DNA of 64,000 bases from Aspidapion aeneum (Eukaryota > Arthropoda > Insecta > Coleoptera > Brentidae): the NCBI GenBank assembly GCA_963576565.1, contig OY755044.1, forward strand, positions 42,650,735-42,714,734. Reading direction: 5' to 3'. Both the position numbers and the translations under genes were made by a program. Below are positions 21,101 through 32,070 of the stretch, piece by piece; position 1 is the stretch's first letter, and each line of letters starts with the position of its first letter. The notes beneath the pieces were generated by a model. It searched no databases, was not told the origin of the DNA, and was given only the letters and a program-made list of their open reading frames with translations.

Positions 21101-22354
21101 AGGTAAATATATTAATTACTTGCTTTTATCTATTTTAGATAAGGAGAAAATAATCAGAGGTACAAGCGTTAGATAATGGTAACAAATCTAAAGCACCATC
21201 ATGGAATCAGAAAGGCACTGAACTAATGCCAAATAGGTACTGAGGGTCAAACAACATGCTTAAGTGTTAAATTTAAGTATTTGATATTTTTAGTTTTTAT
21301 TTTGAGTCTCAAAAACAATAAATAAATATTTTACTAATTGATTACTTTATTTAAATACAAATAACAACTTAATAAATATTGGCTCTAAACTTTTTAATAT
21401 TTGGCGTACGTGCTAGTCAAATTTATTATGAATTGATGAATAAATTAATTATAGCCTATACTTTTTTACCGTCAACAACAAAGAAAAAGAATACCATTAG
21501 TCTCTGCAAACTAGTTTTACCTTTGTATTCCAAAAACATGTCTTTCAGTTCCAGCAGGACTCTCTCCCTGTTTCCGTTCTTCCTGCAGTTTGGCTTTACC
21601 AGTTATCAGGTAGTTTTTATTAACTTATTATAATTAGATGTACAAAACGCATACTGGTTAATGACTTCAGCCTAACTAATCTAATCTCTTCAGTAAGTTT
21701 AATTGTAGGGCAAAAGGGACGAAAGAGATATACAAGGGGAGGTTTTTAAATATTTAACTGAAAGCATTAAACATTATTATTATTTTTCCCTTTTTGTTGA
21801 ATAGGCTCTTTTCACAGCAACCTCATTGTTACGTGGCAAATCTTGCCCGTAACATTGGTTGGCGCTGGCACAGGTCACAGCATTGTTGAGCGGAACCCAT
21901 TTATTTCACATAGGGCAAGATGGGGGAATACGAAACAGGGGTAATAGGAAATATTATTTTGCCACTTTTGCATTTTGTCTTTTGTCATTTGAGATATCTG
22001 AAAAAATCCTTTGAAATTCTCCCACTACAATATTAATAAAGTTTTAGCACTTTTTTAAATATATTTTTTACAAGCAAACCATTTCAGGCAATATTTTTTT
22101 TTGTCTGAACGAAACTACTTAAGTTTTTTGTCAAAATTAAGACTTTCTATGTAATATTTTAATGTCTGCTTGTCAAACAAGTAATTCAGAATAAAAGTGT
22201 TTCTATTACCGTTTCATTTTGACTATCGTGTGGCAATAAAAAATATCGTAATGGGCAATAAGAAATATAATTTTTTTGCTGCAGATTGATTTAAATACTG
22301 AAGTTGAAGTTGCCTTTAAATTTGACAAAAGTGACCTACGTAAAGCTAAATAGA
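18184..22354. other. A/T-rich DNA with minor repeats, no gene recognised
   Basis: I find no protein family in either strand. The region contains a 54-bp tandem duplication (18691-18798) and a degenerate AATTCTAATTCGTCAGAATTC-type array at about 18935-19070. Loosely similar blocks built around CAGGTAGGT and TAGACAAATAGATAAAT occur at about 20520, 20795 and 21090. Hydrophobic frames at 20473-20694, 21379-21633 and 19585-19953 lack any recognisable domain. Spliced host exons could be hidden here and would need RNA evidence. Confidence 0.4.
18691..18798. repeat. 54-bp tandem duplication
   Basis: TGATTTTAAACCTC... to ...GCGCATATT at 18691-18744 is repeated at 18745-18798 with a single T/C-type difference in the T run. 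Its high identity shows a recent origin. Confidence 0.9.
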
Positions 22355-22801
22355 CCAAAGTACACCAGTTTATTTTTTAAGTGAATACTAACTGGCAAAA
22401 TTTTCGTACATAGCTTTATTTAGCCGAGACGCCTAACTTTTTCCCTAGCAAGAATACTTGAAAGTGATTCCTAACAGAGCGCAGCGTAGACATGCTTTGT
22501 GCATCGGACTGACAAAACCAAGCATATGATTTGTAAAACAATATTGTCATTAACTTTCAAACACATATTGTAGGCTACAGAAAAAAAATGTGGTTATTTA
22601 TAATTTTGAGATAATTTGAGATATACATTATCCCCTAAATTATGCTTGGTTTAGTCAGTCCGAAGAGTTTTGCGCCCGCGTATTCTATTAGGAATCGCTT
22701 TAAAGAAACAGGAAAAAGTTAGACGTTTCGGCAGAATAAAGCTATGTACAAGAATTCAGCCTGTTAGTCATCACTTAAAAAAATAGACCGGTATACAGTG
22801 G
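22355..22801. mobile_element. About 447-bp foldback element
   Basis: Arms of roughly 165 bp are inverted copies. The left arm carries TTTTTTAAGTGAATACTAACTGGC, ACATAGCTTTATT, CTAACTTTTTCC, ATTCCTAA and GGACTGACAAAACCAAGCAT (ends at about 22527). The right arm repeats these in reverse from ATGCTTGGTTTAGTCAGTCC (22645) to the CGGTATACAGTGG end. About 115 bp lie between the arms. No coding sequence and no certain target duplication were seen; it is a non-autonomous foldback/MITE-type element. Differences between arms indicate moderate age. Confidence 0.65.
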
Positions 22802-23383
22802 ACTAGTTGCGTTAGATGCCATTTAATATTTTTGCAACTTCCTATTTCTACAGCTTTACATAAGTAACTCTACTTAAATTTCAAGTTATCATCACTACTT
22901 AACACAATGTGCAACAAAAAAGGATATATTTATTATTGCCATGAAATGAAGGGGTATAGTAAGAAACATTTTAATTCTAAACTACACAAGGAAAATTTAA
23001 ACACAATACATAGAAACCCTTACATTTGATCACAAATAATTAAAGTATTGAAATTGCAAAAAAAGTATTTCCTTCACCCAAAAAAACTGTTCCCCCCATC
23101 TTCTCCTACGGCTTTCTCTCACCCTGTACCGATTATAATAGTCTTGCATACCAGCCACGCCCCGTCGGCGACGACTAAAACTGGTACCAAAATGGCTATT
23201 TCGAACTGTCAAATATCGTTAAAGTTATGGTTGTCGGCGAAGTTATCGGGCCGAACCGAACCATTTGTGTTTAAGTTAAAAAAGAACCATTCATAATTAC
23301 GAGTAGTAGTAGTATATGTTCTATAAAAAAAAATTAAACTTAATATAAGCCTACATAATCTAAATTGTAGAACTTTCCCCAGA
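22802..23383. other. 3' flank of the coiled-coil gene, no other gene seen
   Basis: Presumably includes the 3' untranslated region of the minus-strand gene ending at 23384. I did not find a canonical AATAAA on the minus strand close to the stop codon. Confidence 0.4.
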
Positions 23384-25090
23384 TTATTCAACGGAATCTT
23401 CTTCACTGCTATTATAGTTGGAGGGTTTGTCAAACCATGCTGGGTTAATGTTGGTTTCACCAGTCAAATTTTTCATTTCTCTAATACAAGTGTTGAGAGC
23501 GATGTCTTGAATCTTTTTTCTTCTCGTCCAAATTTTGTTCTTCTTTCGCCATTCGTGCAGTTGGCCTTTAAGTCGTACGTACTCCATAAAGTCTGGTACG
23601 ACGAATTTTCTTTTTAAATCATTACAGTGCGCGTATTTTTCCATTTCTGTTTGCAATTCTTCTTCTGCCTTTTCGTATTCTTGTTTTGTTTCTTCAATTA
23701 ATCTTCCCTTTTGGCGGATTTCCTCTTTCAGTTTGTTACAGTCCTCTTGTTGGCATTGAAGGAATTTTTTGTGGTTACTCAAAACTAAGTTTGCTCCTCC
23801 GTTAATTTTTTTCAACTCGATCAAATGGATATTTTTTTGTTCAATTTTTTCTATATAATGTTTGTTTTCTATTATCAATTGATCAAAATCAACCGCGTGT
23901 ACATTTTTGCCAAGTTCTTGTCTCTGAATGAGTTGCTGAGACACTTTTTGGTATTGTACTTTTAAAGTGGCGATTCTTAAACGTAACTTCTCAATTTGAA
24001 GCTGAGCACTTTTAAGCCATTCTTCCATGTATCTGACGAATTTCTCTGCGGGGATTTTTTGAGTTATCTTGTCAACTCCTTGTATCGCGACATTGTACTC
24101 AAATATCTCCGAAGCTTCTTTGATTTCAGTCTCTCTTATATTGAATTCCTCCATTTCTGATTTGAGATTCCGTTGGGCAATGTGTGATTTTTTTACGAAA
24201 GATTGTAGGAGGTGTTGAGTATCTTCCATCGCTCGCATAATCATATCTGTCTTTTGAGAAAGATTAATTTTTGGTCCTCTGCCCTCAGCAATTGATGACA
24301 GTGACGTGTAAGAATCTAATCTTGGTTTGGTGTAACTTAAAAGGCTTGTTTGGTCTTTACTGACTTTTTCTGATATGAATAATTTACGATCTATTTGAAC
24401 TCTATTGACATATTGCAGTATATCTTCCATCCCGTCTAAGCTTGTTGGGTCATTTTCAAGTAGGAAACTTTTAAATAGCATGTTTTCTTGTTCTAAATGT
24501 TTACTTTCCGCTTCAGTTTCGTACACAAGGTCTATAAGCTGCTGATATGTTAGTTCGTCTAAAGGATTTGCTTCTTTCCTTTTTTTCTTTTTTTCGAGTT
24601 CTACCATTTTAAAATCTTCGGGATCCTCTTCATACAATATTTCTTCTTCCTCATCTACACTTCCTAGATCCTCGTCAATTTCTCCACTATCTGATGTGTC
24701 TATTTTAAGTGGTTTTAGTCCATTTTCTTTTTCATTGACTTCCGATGGAGCTTCGACTTCGTCCTTGGAAGATTTACTACTTTTGCTGGATGGTTTACTC
24801 TCGGATTTATCGTCTTTGTCCTCATTTTTCCAAGATAGGTTCTCGCTATCAGTTTTATCTTTGGTTCCAACTAAATCGGGTTCTGAATCTGTTGGCTCAG
24901 TTTGTGCATTTTCTACTGTATTACCTTCCGTCGTTTCCAAAGCTAGGCCAGTTTCTTTCTTGATTTCAACTGCTTTTGATTTAACGAGTTGTGCCTCTGC
25001 AGGACTAAGCTCAGTTTGTGCGTTTTCAGCTGCAGTACCTTCGGTCGTTTTTTCGTTTGCCAAAGAAACATCGTCAATTTCTTCTGCCAT
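23384..25090 (-). CDS. CCDC113/CFAP263-like axonemal coiled-coil protein
   Basis: An uninterrupted 568-residue frame. Residues 1-150 are acidic and Ser/Thr/Lys-rich and look disordered. They include two related segments of the type AENAQTE and VENAQTE and an Asp/Glu run near 130-150. From about 165 the protein is nearly all coiled coil. The stretch about 340-480 matches the DUF4201 domain shared by CCDC113 and CCDC96, with LRLRIATLKVQYQKVSQQL, then VDFDQLIIENKHYIEKIEQKN, then FVVPDFMEYVRLK. I favour CCDC113/CFAP263 over CCDC96 from the last block. In animals and protists CCDC113 and CCDC96 sit on cilia and flagella near the base of radial spoke 3 and the dynein regulatory complex, so a sperm-flagellum or sensory-cilium role is expected. 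The start is the first ATG of the open frame. It has no introns in the coding region, which is unusual next to a short-intron neighbour. It is the only long intact host gene in the window. Confidence 0.8.
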   Translation of the reverse strand: MAEEIDDVSLANEKTTEGTAAENAQTELSPAEAQLVKSKAVEIKKETGLALETTEGNTVENAQTEPTDSEPDLVGTKDKTDSENLSWKNEDKDDKSESKPSSKSSKSSKDEVEAPSEVNEKENGLKPLKIDTSDSGEIDEDLGSVDEEEEILYEEDPEDFKMVELEKKKKRKEANPLDELTYQQLIDLVYETEAESKHLEQENMLFKSFLLENDPTSLDGMEDILQYVNRVQIDRKLFISEKVSKDQTSLLSYTKPRLDSYTSLSSIAEGRGPKINLSQKTDMIMRAMEDTQHLLQSFVKKSHIAQRNLKSEMEEFNIRETEIKEASEIFEYNVAIQGVDKITQKIPAEKFVRYMEEWLKSAQLQIEKLRLRIATLKVQYQKVSQQLIQRQELGKNVHAVDFDQLIIENKHYIEKIEQKNIHLIELKKINGGANLVLSNHKKFLQCQQEDCNKLKEEIRQKGRLIEETKQEYEKAEEELQTEMEKYAHCNDLKRKFVVPDFMEYVRLKGQLHEWRKKNKIWTRRKKIQDIALNTCIREMKNLTGETNINPAWFDKPSNYNSSEEDSVE

Positions 25091-25452
25091 ATTTCCACGA
25101 AAAATCTCAAAAATATCACAGAAGAAATGTTTTTAAATAATAAAACGTCAAATAAATGCAATTTCTATGTCTTGTTAATATTTTTGACACATGTTTGATC
25201 AATAATAGCAAAAGTGTTTATTTTTTATGGTGTCTGTTTTTGTTACAGTTCGGTGAGTGTATATAGGAAAAAAAGAAAAAAGTTGATATAAACTTTTTAA
25301 CAGAGTTGTTTATGTAGACGCAATTTTTTTAATGTGAGAAACAATTATTTTAAAATTATTATAACTAATTAGCATCTGAATATCAACGCTAGTAAAGTGC
25401 GTTTGATTTGTCTCTTATCAAATAGGTGTAGGGATTCAGATGAATAGTGACA
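25091..25452. promoter_or_regulatory. Short divergent intergenic region, probable bidirectional promoter
   Basis: 362 bp separate the start codons of the minus-strand coiled-coil gene (25090) and the plus-strand small gene (25453). No TATA box or initiator was identified with confidence. Head-to-head spacing below 400 bp suggests shared regulation, but the untranslated exons are not known. Confidence 0.4.
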
Positions 25453-25757
25453 ATGAGTAGTGTAATTTTAGGTAATCTATGGAATGTAATTCATTGTCTT
25501 TACCAAATTGAACGTCTGTTTTAGGAGTTGTCTTGAAAGGTTATGGGCTAGCAGTGTTGTGGTTGTTGGAGGTAATAAAGTTTAAAGTTTCTTATATAAA
25601 AAAAAACATATTTATCTTTGATCATCTAATCAGTTAATAGAAAGAACCTGACTTATTCCTTTTAATGTATTTGATCTTTTAGGAAAATTTGGACAAGGAA
25701 GGACTTGATGCCCGAATACACTCCAGAGTACCTGTAGGAAAAAAGCAGCTTCTATAA
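25453..25757 (+). CDS. Three-exon gene for a 46-residue membrane microprotein
   Basis: Exons 25453-25471, 25525-25571 and 25683-25757 join in phase to give 46 codons and TAA. Introns are 53 and 111 bp, each with GT at the donor (GTAATC, GTAATA) and a pyrimidine-rich AG acceptor (TTTTAG in both). The start is fixed by an in-frame TGA at 25441 and a favourable GACAATG context. An AATAAA lies 12 bp after the stop. The protein starts MSSVILGVVLKGYGLAVLWLL, a single hydrophobic helix of about 18 residues, followed by a charged tail with EENLDKEGLDARIHSRV and a basic GKKQLL end. This looks like a small mitochondrial or ER single-pass protein. I do not recognise the family. The main caution is that the exon structure is predicted by eye. 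Confidence 0.6.
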
Positions 25758-25768
25758 ATTATTATGAC

Positions 25769-25774
25769 AATAAA
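25769..25774 (+). terminator. Poly(A) signal of the microprotein gene
   Basis: AATAAA, 12 bp downstream of the TAA at 25755-25757. Confidence 0.6.
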
Positions 25775-26257
25775 AATGTAAGTAGATATATACGGGGTAC
25801 TATAGGTACTCATTATAGAAGGTTAATTCCAAGGACTAGTTACCATAAAAAACAAAAAGATAGCAGAAAAAACCTATAGCTAGAAGTTTGTGGTATGAAG
25901 CCAAGACCAAAAAAAGGATGACTTTAAGGGAGAAACAAAACGCTGGAGCTCTTTTCTGGTATATAGTAGCTCTTCATAGACTATACTTCGCCGAAGAAGT
26001 GCAAAATAACAAAATATCAATATAATAGCAATGACAATATATTTTTAGTGGCCAAGATAGTTAAGTCCAGTCACTTTGAGCGAGAATACATGTTGGGGAG
26101 GAAGATTACTATCTTCTGTGAAGCTCAAGGTAACATGTAGCTAATTTTGATTGCATTTAAAGATTTCATTGCTTCTTAAATTATTTTGTTCGCAATGATT
26201 GTCGATTTTAGGGCTACGGAGACCGGACATGGTTTAAGGATGGTATTGAGCTGGTGT
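25775..26257. other. No gene recognised
   Basis: Short lysine-rich frames (for example around 25870-26000) show no recognisable domain. Some of this may be decayed LINE sequence leading into the RT fragment that follows. Confidence 0.4.
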
Positions 26258-26530
26258 GGCAAAATATCCCCTAAACTACTTAATCAGGCCCTAGATGTTT
26301 TTAAAAACTTGGATTGGGAAAAAATAGGCATCAAAGTAAGCGGACACGACTTGACCCACCTAAGATATGCTTATGATATCCCCTTAATAACAGATAAGAA
26401 AGAAGAACAGATAAAAACGCTGGAAGAACTGGGTACAACAGCTAAAAATATAGACTTGTACAATAAAAATAAAATCATAACAAACATAGATGAACATATC
26501 ACGATCAGAATGAACCAAGAGAAAATATAA
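26258..26530 (+). pseudogene. RTE-like LINE reverse transcriptase fragment (palm)
   Basis: The frame reads ISPKLLNQALDVFKNLDWE, then GIKVSGHDLTHLRYAYDIPLI, then a KEEQIKTLEEL helix. This is the segment around catalytic motifs B and C of RTE-clade LINEs. The catalytic YADD reads YAYD here, so the second metal-binding Asp position is lost. Both sides are truncated. It is a dead fragment, related in family but not in detail to the LINE at 56.4-59.2 kb. Confidence 0.8.
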
Positions 26531-28335
26531 AATAGGGGAACCAAACCTGGGACAGGTCTATAGTGATTTTGATGTTTCAAAACTGTTTGCTATTTTGCAT
26601 ATGTTTGGAGGCCCTTATTATAAAAAACGCCTGATTTTTGCTCCATCACATAATTTTTGAAGTGTAAACTTCTTTAGGCGCGTTTAGTAGTTTTTGTGGG
26701 CAGTTAATTGAACTGAGCCGTCAGGCTCGGCTATGCAACGCTCATTCTGGTGAAATCGGCTCGAGTCGACTAACTGTGAGAAACATTCAGCGAGCGATAT
26801 GATGATGCAGATGAAGGCCAGCACACAGAAGAGTTCGGTTCGGTCCGCTTTGCAGAATATGTTATGGGCCAGTATTATTAATTTCGCCTTGTTGAAGTTT
26901 ACACTTCTGCCGTGTGGTCTTAAAATTTTAACTCTACTCAGTATTTATTGGATTTATTTATAATGATTACTTAGTACCGAATACAAAATATCTGATACTC
27001 GAACAGGAAGTATCAGTATTTACTCGATACTTGGAAAAGTAATCGTTGCACACGTAACTACTAAGCGCACGAATTAAAAGTGCCCGTGATCTGCTCTAAT
27101 ATGCAACGCGAACCGATGACGCTGGGGTCATCACGGGGGTGCGGGCGGCATCGAGGCTGGTTTTTGTATACGCGCTGTGCCAAAGGAAGGTTCAGGTTCC
27201 ATGTACTGTAAAATTTTATTGGGACTCTCTTTCTCTTTCTATATTTCGTAATTAGCATGCGACATAACATCTACGGTGCATAGAATATGGTTCCAGTAAT
27301 TAAAAGCGTTGTTTGATGGAGAGTTTGAACACGAATACAAACACATACATACCAGGTATTAATTCCGAGATTATATTCCAGTCTTCGGTGAATTACTTTT
27401 GGGGTAATTATGAATGAAATTAAGGAATTATCAAAGTTTAATATTTTTTAAAGTAAAATTTGGGAGTGCACGTGCACATGTGCACTTATGGAGAAACCGC
27501 CGCCTGTGACATAATTAAATATGTGTTCCACGTTAGACATGATTTTCGAATAAAATGATTTTTATGAAATTAAATTTGATTTGACAACACTGGTTAATTT
27601 CAGATTTCTCAGCAACGCAATTGAGTTGGCGCAAAAGCGTCGATACAGCGTTGGAACATATTTACCTTTACGCGGTTGTTGTCTTTTTTGATGTTGCGCA
27701 TTTTTAATGTTTTAGAGTATAAATATGTCGTAGTAAAGTAGAAGCAAACTATAACTTCTTTTGTTAAAAACGTATACTGCGCGTATTTTGGTGTAAAAAT
27801 TGGCGACCAAGACAAGTTCTGGGCTCCTCATACTGTTTGTTCTGTTGAACTATTAAGTAAATTCTAGAAAATCTTGAAGCAGTTAGCGAAGAACAGGGAG
27901 AGAGGTTTTACCAAGATATTAAGGAAATGAAACGGCGATACCAAGGTAGATCGATCATATTAATGATGGCGGACTATTGCTGAATGTTAAAACGGGTTCG
28001 GTTGGTTGGTTGGTTGGTTAAAAACATCGCCGAATGTTCGGTCAACGCAGCTTTCTGGCAAAAAGGCGAAGATTTCACTCTACAAAGACTAATTAAAGTA
28101 TTTTTTCCACTGTATTTTAACTAGTATTCCACTTTATACCTGAATAAAAACATACATGTTTTTAGAAATTTTGTTTTTTTCCTTTAACATTTGACAAAAA
28201 ATCTTACGTGATACAAATAAATGAATATAATTTTTTAAAATCAGCGCACCCAAGTTATATAAAATTAGTTTTCAAAATCTTTCAAAAAGTTGTAGACCTG
28301 TGATTATTAAACTAAAAAGGAAAACTAAACAGCTG
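26531..28335. other. Minor repeats, no gene recognised
   Basis: Contains inverted copies of a block with GAAGTGTAAACTTC (26657-26682 and 26884-26909), perhaps a MITE of about 255 bp. It also contains a GTGCAC-rich palindrome (GTGCACGTGCACATGTGCAC, about 27466-27485) and a GGTT microsatellite of five units (about 27998-28018). No coding region was identified; a GC-richer patch at 27060-27200 has no recognisable product. Confidence 0.4.
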
Positions 28336-28885
28336 AAATCAAGAGACGAGTAAGAATGCAGGCCATTCTATAAAGGGGCAGCATTCGGTAAATTAAGTTA
28401 CATTAAAAAATATCCTCAGTACCTCAAAACGAAAGTGCATAACCAATGTATCCTTCCAATTCTTACCTATGGGTCCTAGACCTGGACACTTACAAAATCA
28501 AACATGGATAAGGTAACCAAAGCCCCAAGATCAATGGAAAGACAAATGTTACATGTAAAGCTAACAGATAGAAAAAGGAATGAATGGATAAGAAATAAAA
28601 CAAAAGTAACGGATGTCAGAGGAGAAGCAGCAAAATTAAAATGAATATTTGCCGGTCATAATATCAGACAGAAAGACGATCGATGGAACAAATGTATTGT
28701 AAACTGGAAACCTTGGGAAAATAAAAGAAGTAGGGGAAGACCCCAAATGAGATGGGCGGACGATTTGAAGAAACATGCACAAATTATATGGATGAACACG
28801 GCGACAGACAGGGAAGAGTGGAAGATATTGAAGGAGGCTTCTGTCCAAAGATGGATCGAAGAAGGCTAAATAGATAGATAGATTG
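28336..28885 (+). pseudogene. RTE-like LINE 3' end with TAGA tail
   Basis: The translated 3' region shows the fragments AFGKLSYIKKYPQYLKTKVHN, a WTLTKSNMDKV segment, ERQMLHVKLTDRKRNEWIR, AGHNIRQKDDRW and the closing RGRPQMRWADDLKK...W. This is the typical C-terminal part of RTE-clade RT proteins. Two stop codons (TAG at about 28478, TGA at about 28642) replace what are probably tryptophans, and the 5' end is frameshifted at about 28370. The stop at 28867 runs into a short TAGA repeat (28869-28884), the simple-repeat tail typical of RTE elements rather than poly(A). Confidence 0.85.
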
Positions 28886-29760
28886 AGCTTTGTCATCATA
28901 AATATTTTCAAGTAATGCATCAAGTTAATGGTGAAGAAACAAAAGCAGATAGAAATTGATAAAGTCTATAACTAATGATTTAGAGTAAAACGGCAGATTC
29001 CTTGGGTTAAAATATTTAGATTTGGCCATAGTTTATACCTTAATGACAACAAACAAAAGTCAATACTTAGTTGACAAGATTTTTTTCGATTTTTTTGATT
29101 AACTTTTTAAAAAAATCTTATAAAGATACTGTTGCATAACATTTTGTAAATAGGAGTTTTTTAAAGCGAGAAATATGATTTTATTGGCAATTTTGATGTA
29201 AATTATATGGGTAGTCCAGAAAGCTAAAAAATACTTTTTGTTTAGGCATCTACTGCTGCAATAATTTTTACCTTTCGAAAGTTAGCTATCATGGACTCGA
29301 TTTATTAATACGTACTTACAAGAGATATAGAAGTTTCACCGAGTTTTGCCAAGAATGCCAAGAGTTTTCCCGGAAAATTCAGAGTCCAACCGTCGAACTG
29401 TATGAAAAACGAGGGGAGTTATCTTTTTGGTAATTAGTACAAGTGAGGGCTAAACTTTGAGTTTTCTAAACTTTTCGCATTTTTTTAAAATTTGGCACAT
29501 TACAAATTAGACTATAAAATATCGTCATAAATATAAATGTTTTGCCAAATGGTGAGAACGAAAAGTGATATACCTACCTAACTACAATTTTATTTAACAA
29601 CATCTGGAATTTGCATATTATTTTTTTTTTATAATTTTTTTCTTGGTAGGGGTAAATGTTTTTTTATTTCGGAAATGAAACGAAAATAATACCGTAATGT
29701 AGCACCATACTTTGCATAAATTTATTCTTGGTGAGAGGCTAATACGTTAGAGTGAAAATA
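28886..29760. other. A/T-rich DNA, no gene seen
   Basis: No coding region or strong repeat recognised. The last two bases (29759-29760) are the TA of the MITE target duplication. Confidence 0.45.
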
Positions 29761-30466
29761 CAGGGTGTCTCTAAAAGGTCTGTACAAAATCTTAGCACAT
29801 ATTCCTAAGGTCAAAATAAGTCGATTTAAAGCAAATTAGCTTAGTCCAAAATTGCTCCGTTTGAGACATACAGTGAATTTAAAAATTAAAAATCGATTTT
29901 GCTGAATAGCAACAAACTTGAATTAAGCTTTGAGAACAATAGTCAGTGAAAACTGACTGTTGCTATGACATTTTGCCAGTGTAAAACACTCTAGTGAAAT
30001 AGTCATCCAAAATAATTTCAGTATTCCGTTGCGGCATCGAACACTAAAAACGGAAATATCTCGAAAACGACCTACTTTAGCGCATGTTAACAAAAGTACC
30101 TTTTTGGCTTAAAAGATTCAGGAAAATATTTTCTTAACAAAAAAAGTTAAAAGTTACACTGAGAAAACAGTTATGGTCATTTTAAACCATAAAAAGAGCA
30201 TTGTGAAGCGCCCTTTAACGGCCACAGTGAAAAAGTGTCCATATTTAGGTTTCGCATCCCAAAAAACCCCCGAGTACCAATTTTTAAAGTAATGCGTTAA
30301 GAAATGTTCATAAATTTTAATATAATCGATTTTTAATTTTTAAATTCACCACCCTGTATCTCTGAAACGGAGCAATTTCGGACAAAGGTAAGTTGCTTTA
30401 AATCGACTTATTTTGACCTCAGGAATACGTGCTAAGATTTTCTACAGACCTTTTAGAGACACTCTG
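29761..30466. mobile_element. 706-bp MITE with about 145-bp CAGGGTG inverted repeats
   Basis: The left arm starts CAGGGTGTCTCTAAAAGGTC and the right arm is its reverse complement (ending GACACTCTG) with about 90 percent match over about 140 bp. Blocks such as AATCTTAGCAC, GGTCAAAATAAGTCGATTTAAA and AATTGCTCCGTTT are conserved. TA flanks both ends (29759-29760, 30467-30468). The centre has no reading frame. A Tc1/mariner-type non-autonomous element is the natural interpretation. A possible second CAGGGTGTCTCA end occurs in reverse at about 35600. Confidence 0.85.
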
Positions 30467-30950
30467 TATATGTTCAAAAAATCTAGAAGTGATGTGATAA
30501 TAGCAAATTTAAATTTTGCGAATTTTTAAGTGCGCATGCTTGTGTTTCGTTATGCAGACACACAATTGCTTTATGGGGACGGAATATTTTTTGTTTGTTT
30601 AGATTTTGCGCTGTTTTGCGTTTGTCGTGTAAAATTATTTTTTTTCTGTAAAAAAAGGGAAATAGTTCACGTAAAACATATGCGGTTTAAGAAAAAATGT
30701 CCGTGAGAAGTAAGGGAGGGACATTCCATAGGTAAGTACTTGTATTTTTCTTTATAATTTGTTAATAAACTTAAGAGTGATTTATAGATGCAATTAAACA
30801 CTCTTCATGGTGTCCACAATAAATCTGCACAATAATTTTAGAAAAACTATAATTTTATTCCACAATTTGATGAATTTTCACCCAATCAACTAGTTTTTAG
30901 AACAAAAATAATAGACATAAAATTAAGTTTTTGACAATTATTGTAACAGA
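30467..30950. other. A/T-rich DNA before the Jockey LINE
   Basis: No feature recognised. The 5' end of the LINE probably lies near 30950, but no target duplication fixes it. Confidence 0.35.
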
Positions 30951-31050
30951 GTATGTTTCAAAACCACGAAAACTGACGCATGCGCAGTAACTGAAATCCT
31001 GTCTACCCGGAGAAACATTAAGAATTAAATGGGGGTCCTGGCTTCGTCGA

Positions 31051-32070
31051 ATGGATACTTCACTCTCACCACCACAACAAAGCTCGGGCACTGGAGAGCC
31101 CTCCAATAAAACACAAAATGAAGAACCCCCTACTAAGGTTAAAAAAGCTCCATTACCTCCACCGATTATGGTAAATGGCGTAAATAATTTAAAAAAAGTT
31201 AAATATCATACAAGGAGTTAAAATAACAGTTTTAAATAACGAAAATATTAAAATAAATGTACAAGACGCAGACAGCTATCGGCTGGTTACTAAAATGCTT
31301 AATGAAATAAAGCATCATTTGCACTTATACGAAAACAAACAAATAAGGCCAATTAGAGTAATAGCGAATAGGCTACACTTCTCATGTGACCCACAAAAAA
31401 TTGTAGCTGATCTACAAAAAAAGGTTTTAAGGCACTGGAGGCCAGCAACAAACTTAAATGGAGAACAAGACAACCTCTTAACATGTTTATGCTCACATTT
31501 AGCCACGATGAAGATATCAACAAAATTTTTGAAATTTCCAGTATCCTTGGGGTTGAAGTGGAAATAAAAGCACTAAAAACCTCAAAGTTAGTCCCTCAAT
31601 GCAAAAGATGTCAATCTTATGGACACACGCAAAAATATTGCGCTAAAGAACCACGTTGCGTAAACTGCACGGGGAAACATCTTAGTGTAGAATGCCCCAA
31701 ACCAAAAGAATCTGAGCCAAAATGCATCCACTGTGGAGGCAAGCAACCTGCTAACTACAGAGGATCCCTTGTTGGTAAGGAAATACAAAAATTGAAAAAT
31801 AAACCTAAGAAACCGAATCTCATACCAAACGTGAGTACAAATAGACAAAACCAACAGACTTGAAACACAGTCACACAAAACTCTGTGACAAGGACCTACA
31901 GCCAAGTAGCAGCAATAGCTACTATACCTGATATTAATATCAGTAGTCAAAATACTATGGAACAAACACTACAATTAATTTTGGAGAAATTGAACAAACT
32001 TGATGAGCGATTAACTAAACTAGAAAGTAGCAATAACGGAGCTACCAATATGCCTCAAAATGGTCAGTAA
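31051..32070 (+). pseudogene. Jockey ORF1 (Gag-like, zinc knuckles)
   Basis: ORF1 proteins bind the LINE RNA and guide it to the nucleus. The N-terminal part is Pro-rich (MDTSLSPPQQ, PLPPPIMVNGV). A middle segment (VLNNENIKINVQDADSYRL, KHHLHLYENKQIRPIRVI) matches the pre-zinc-finger domain of jockey-type Gags. Three knuckles follow: CKRCQSYGHTQKYC, CVNCTGKHLSVEC and CIHCGGKQPANY, the last with the histidine changed. The tail ends in a predicted coiled segment (LILEKLNKLDERLTKLE). Frame breaks occur at about 31205 and about 31420, and there is a stop at 31861. It overlaps the ORF2 start by 11 nt. Confidence 0.8.
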
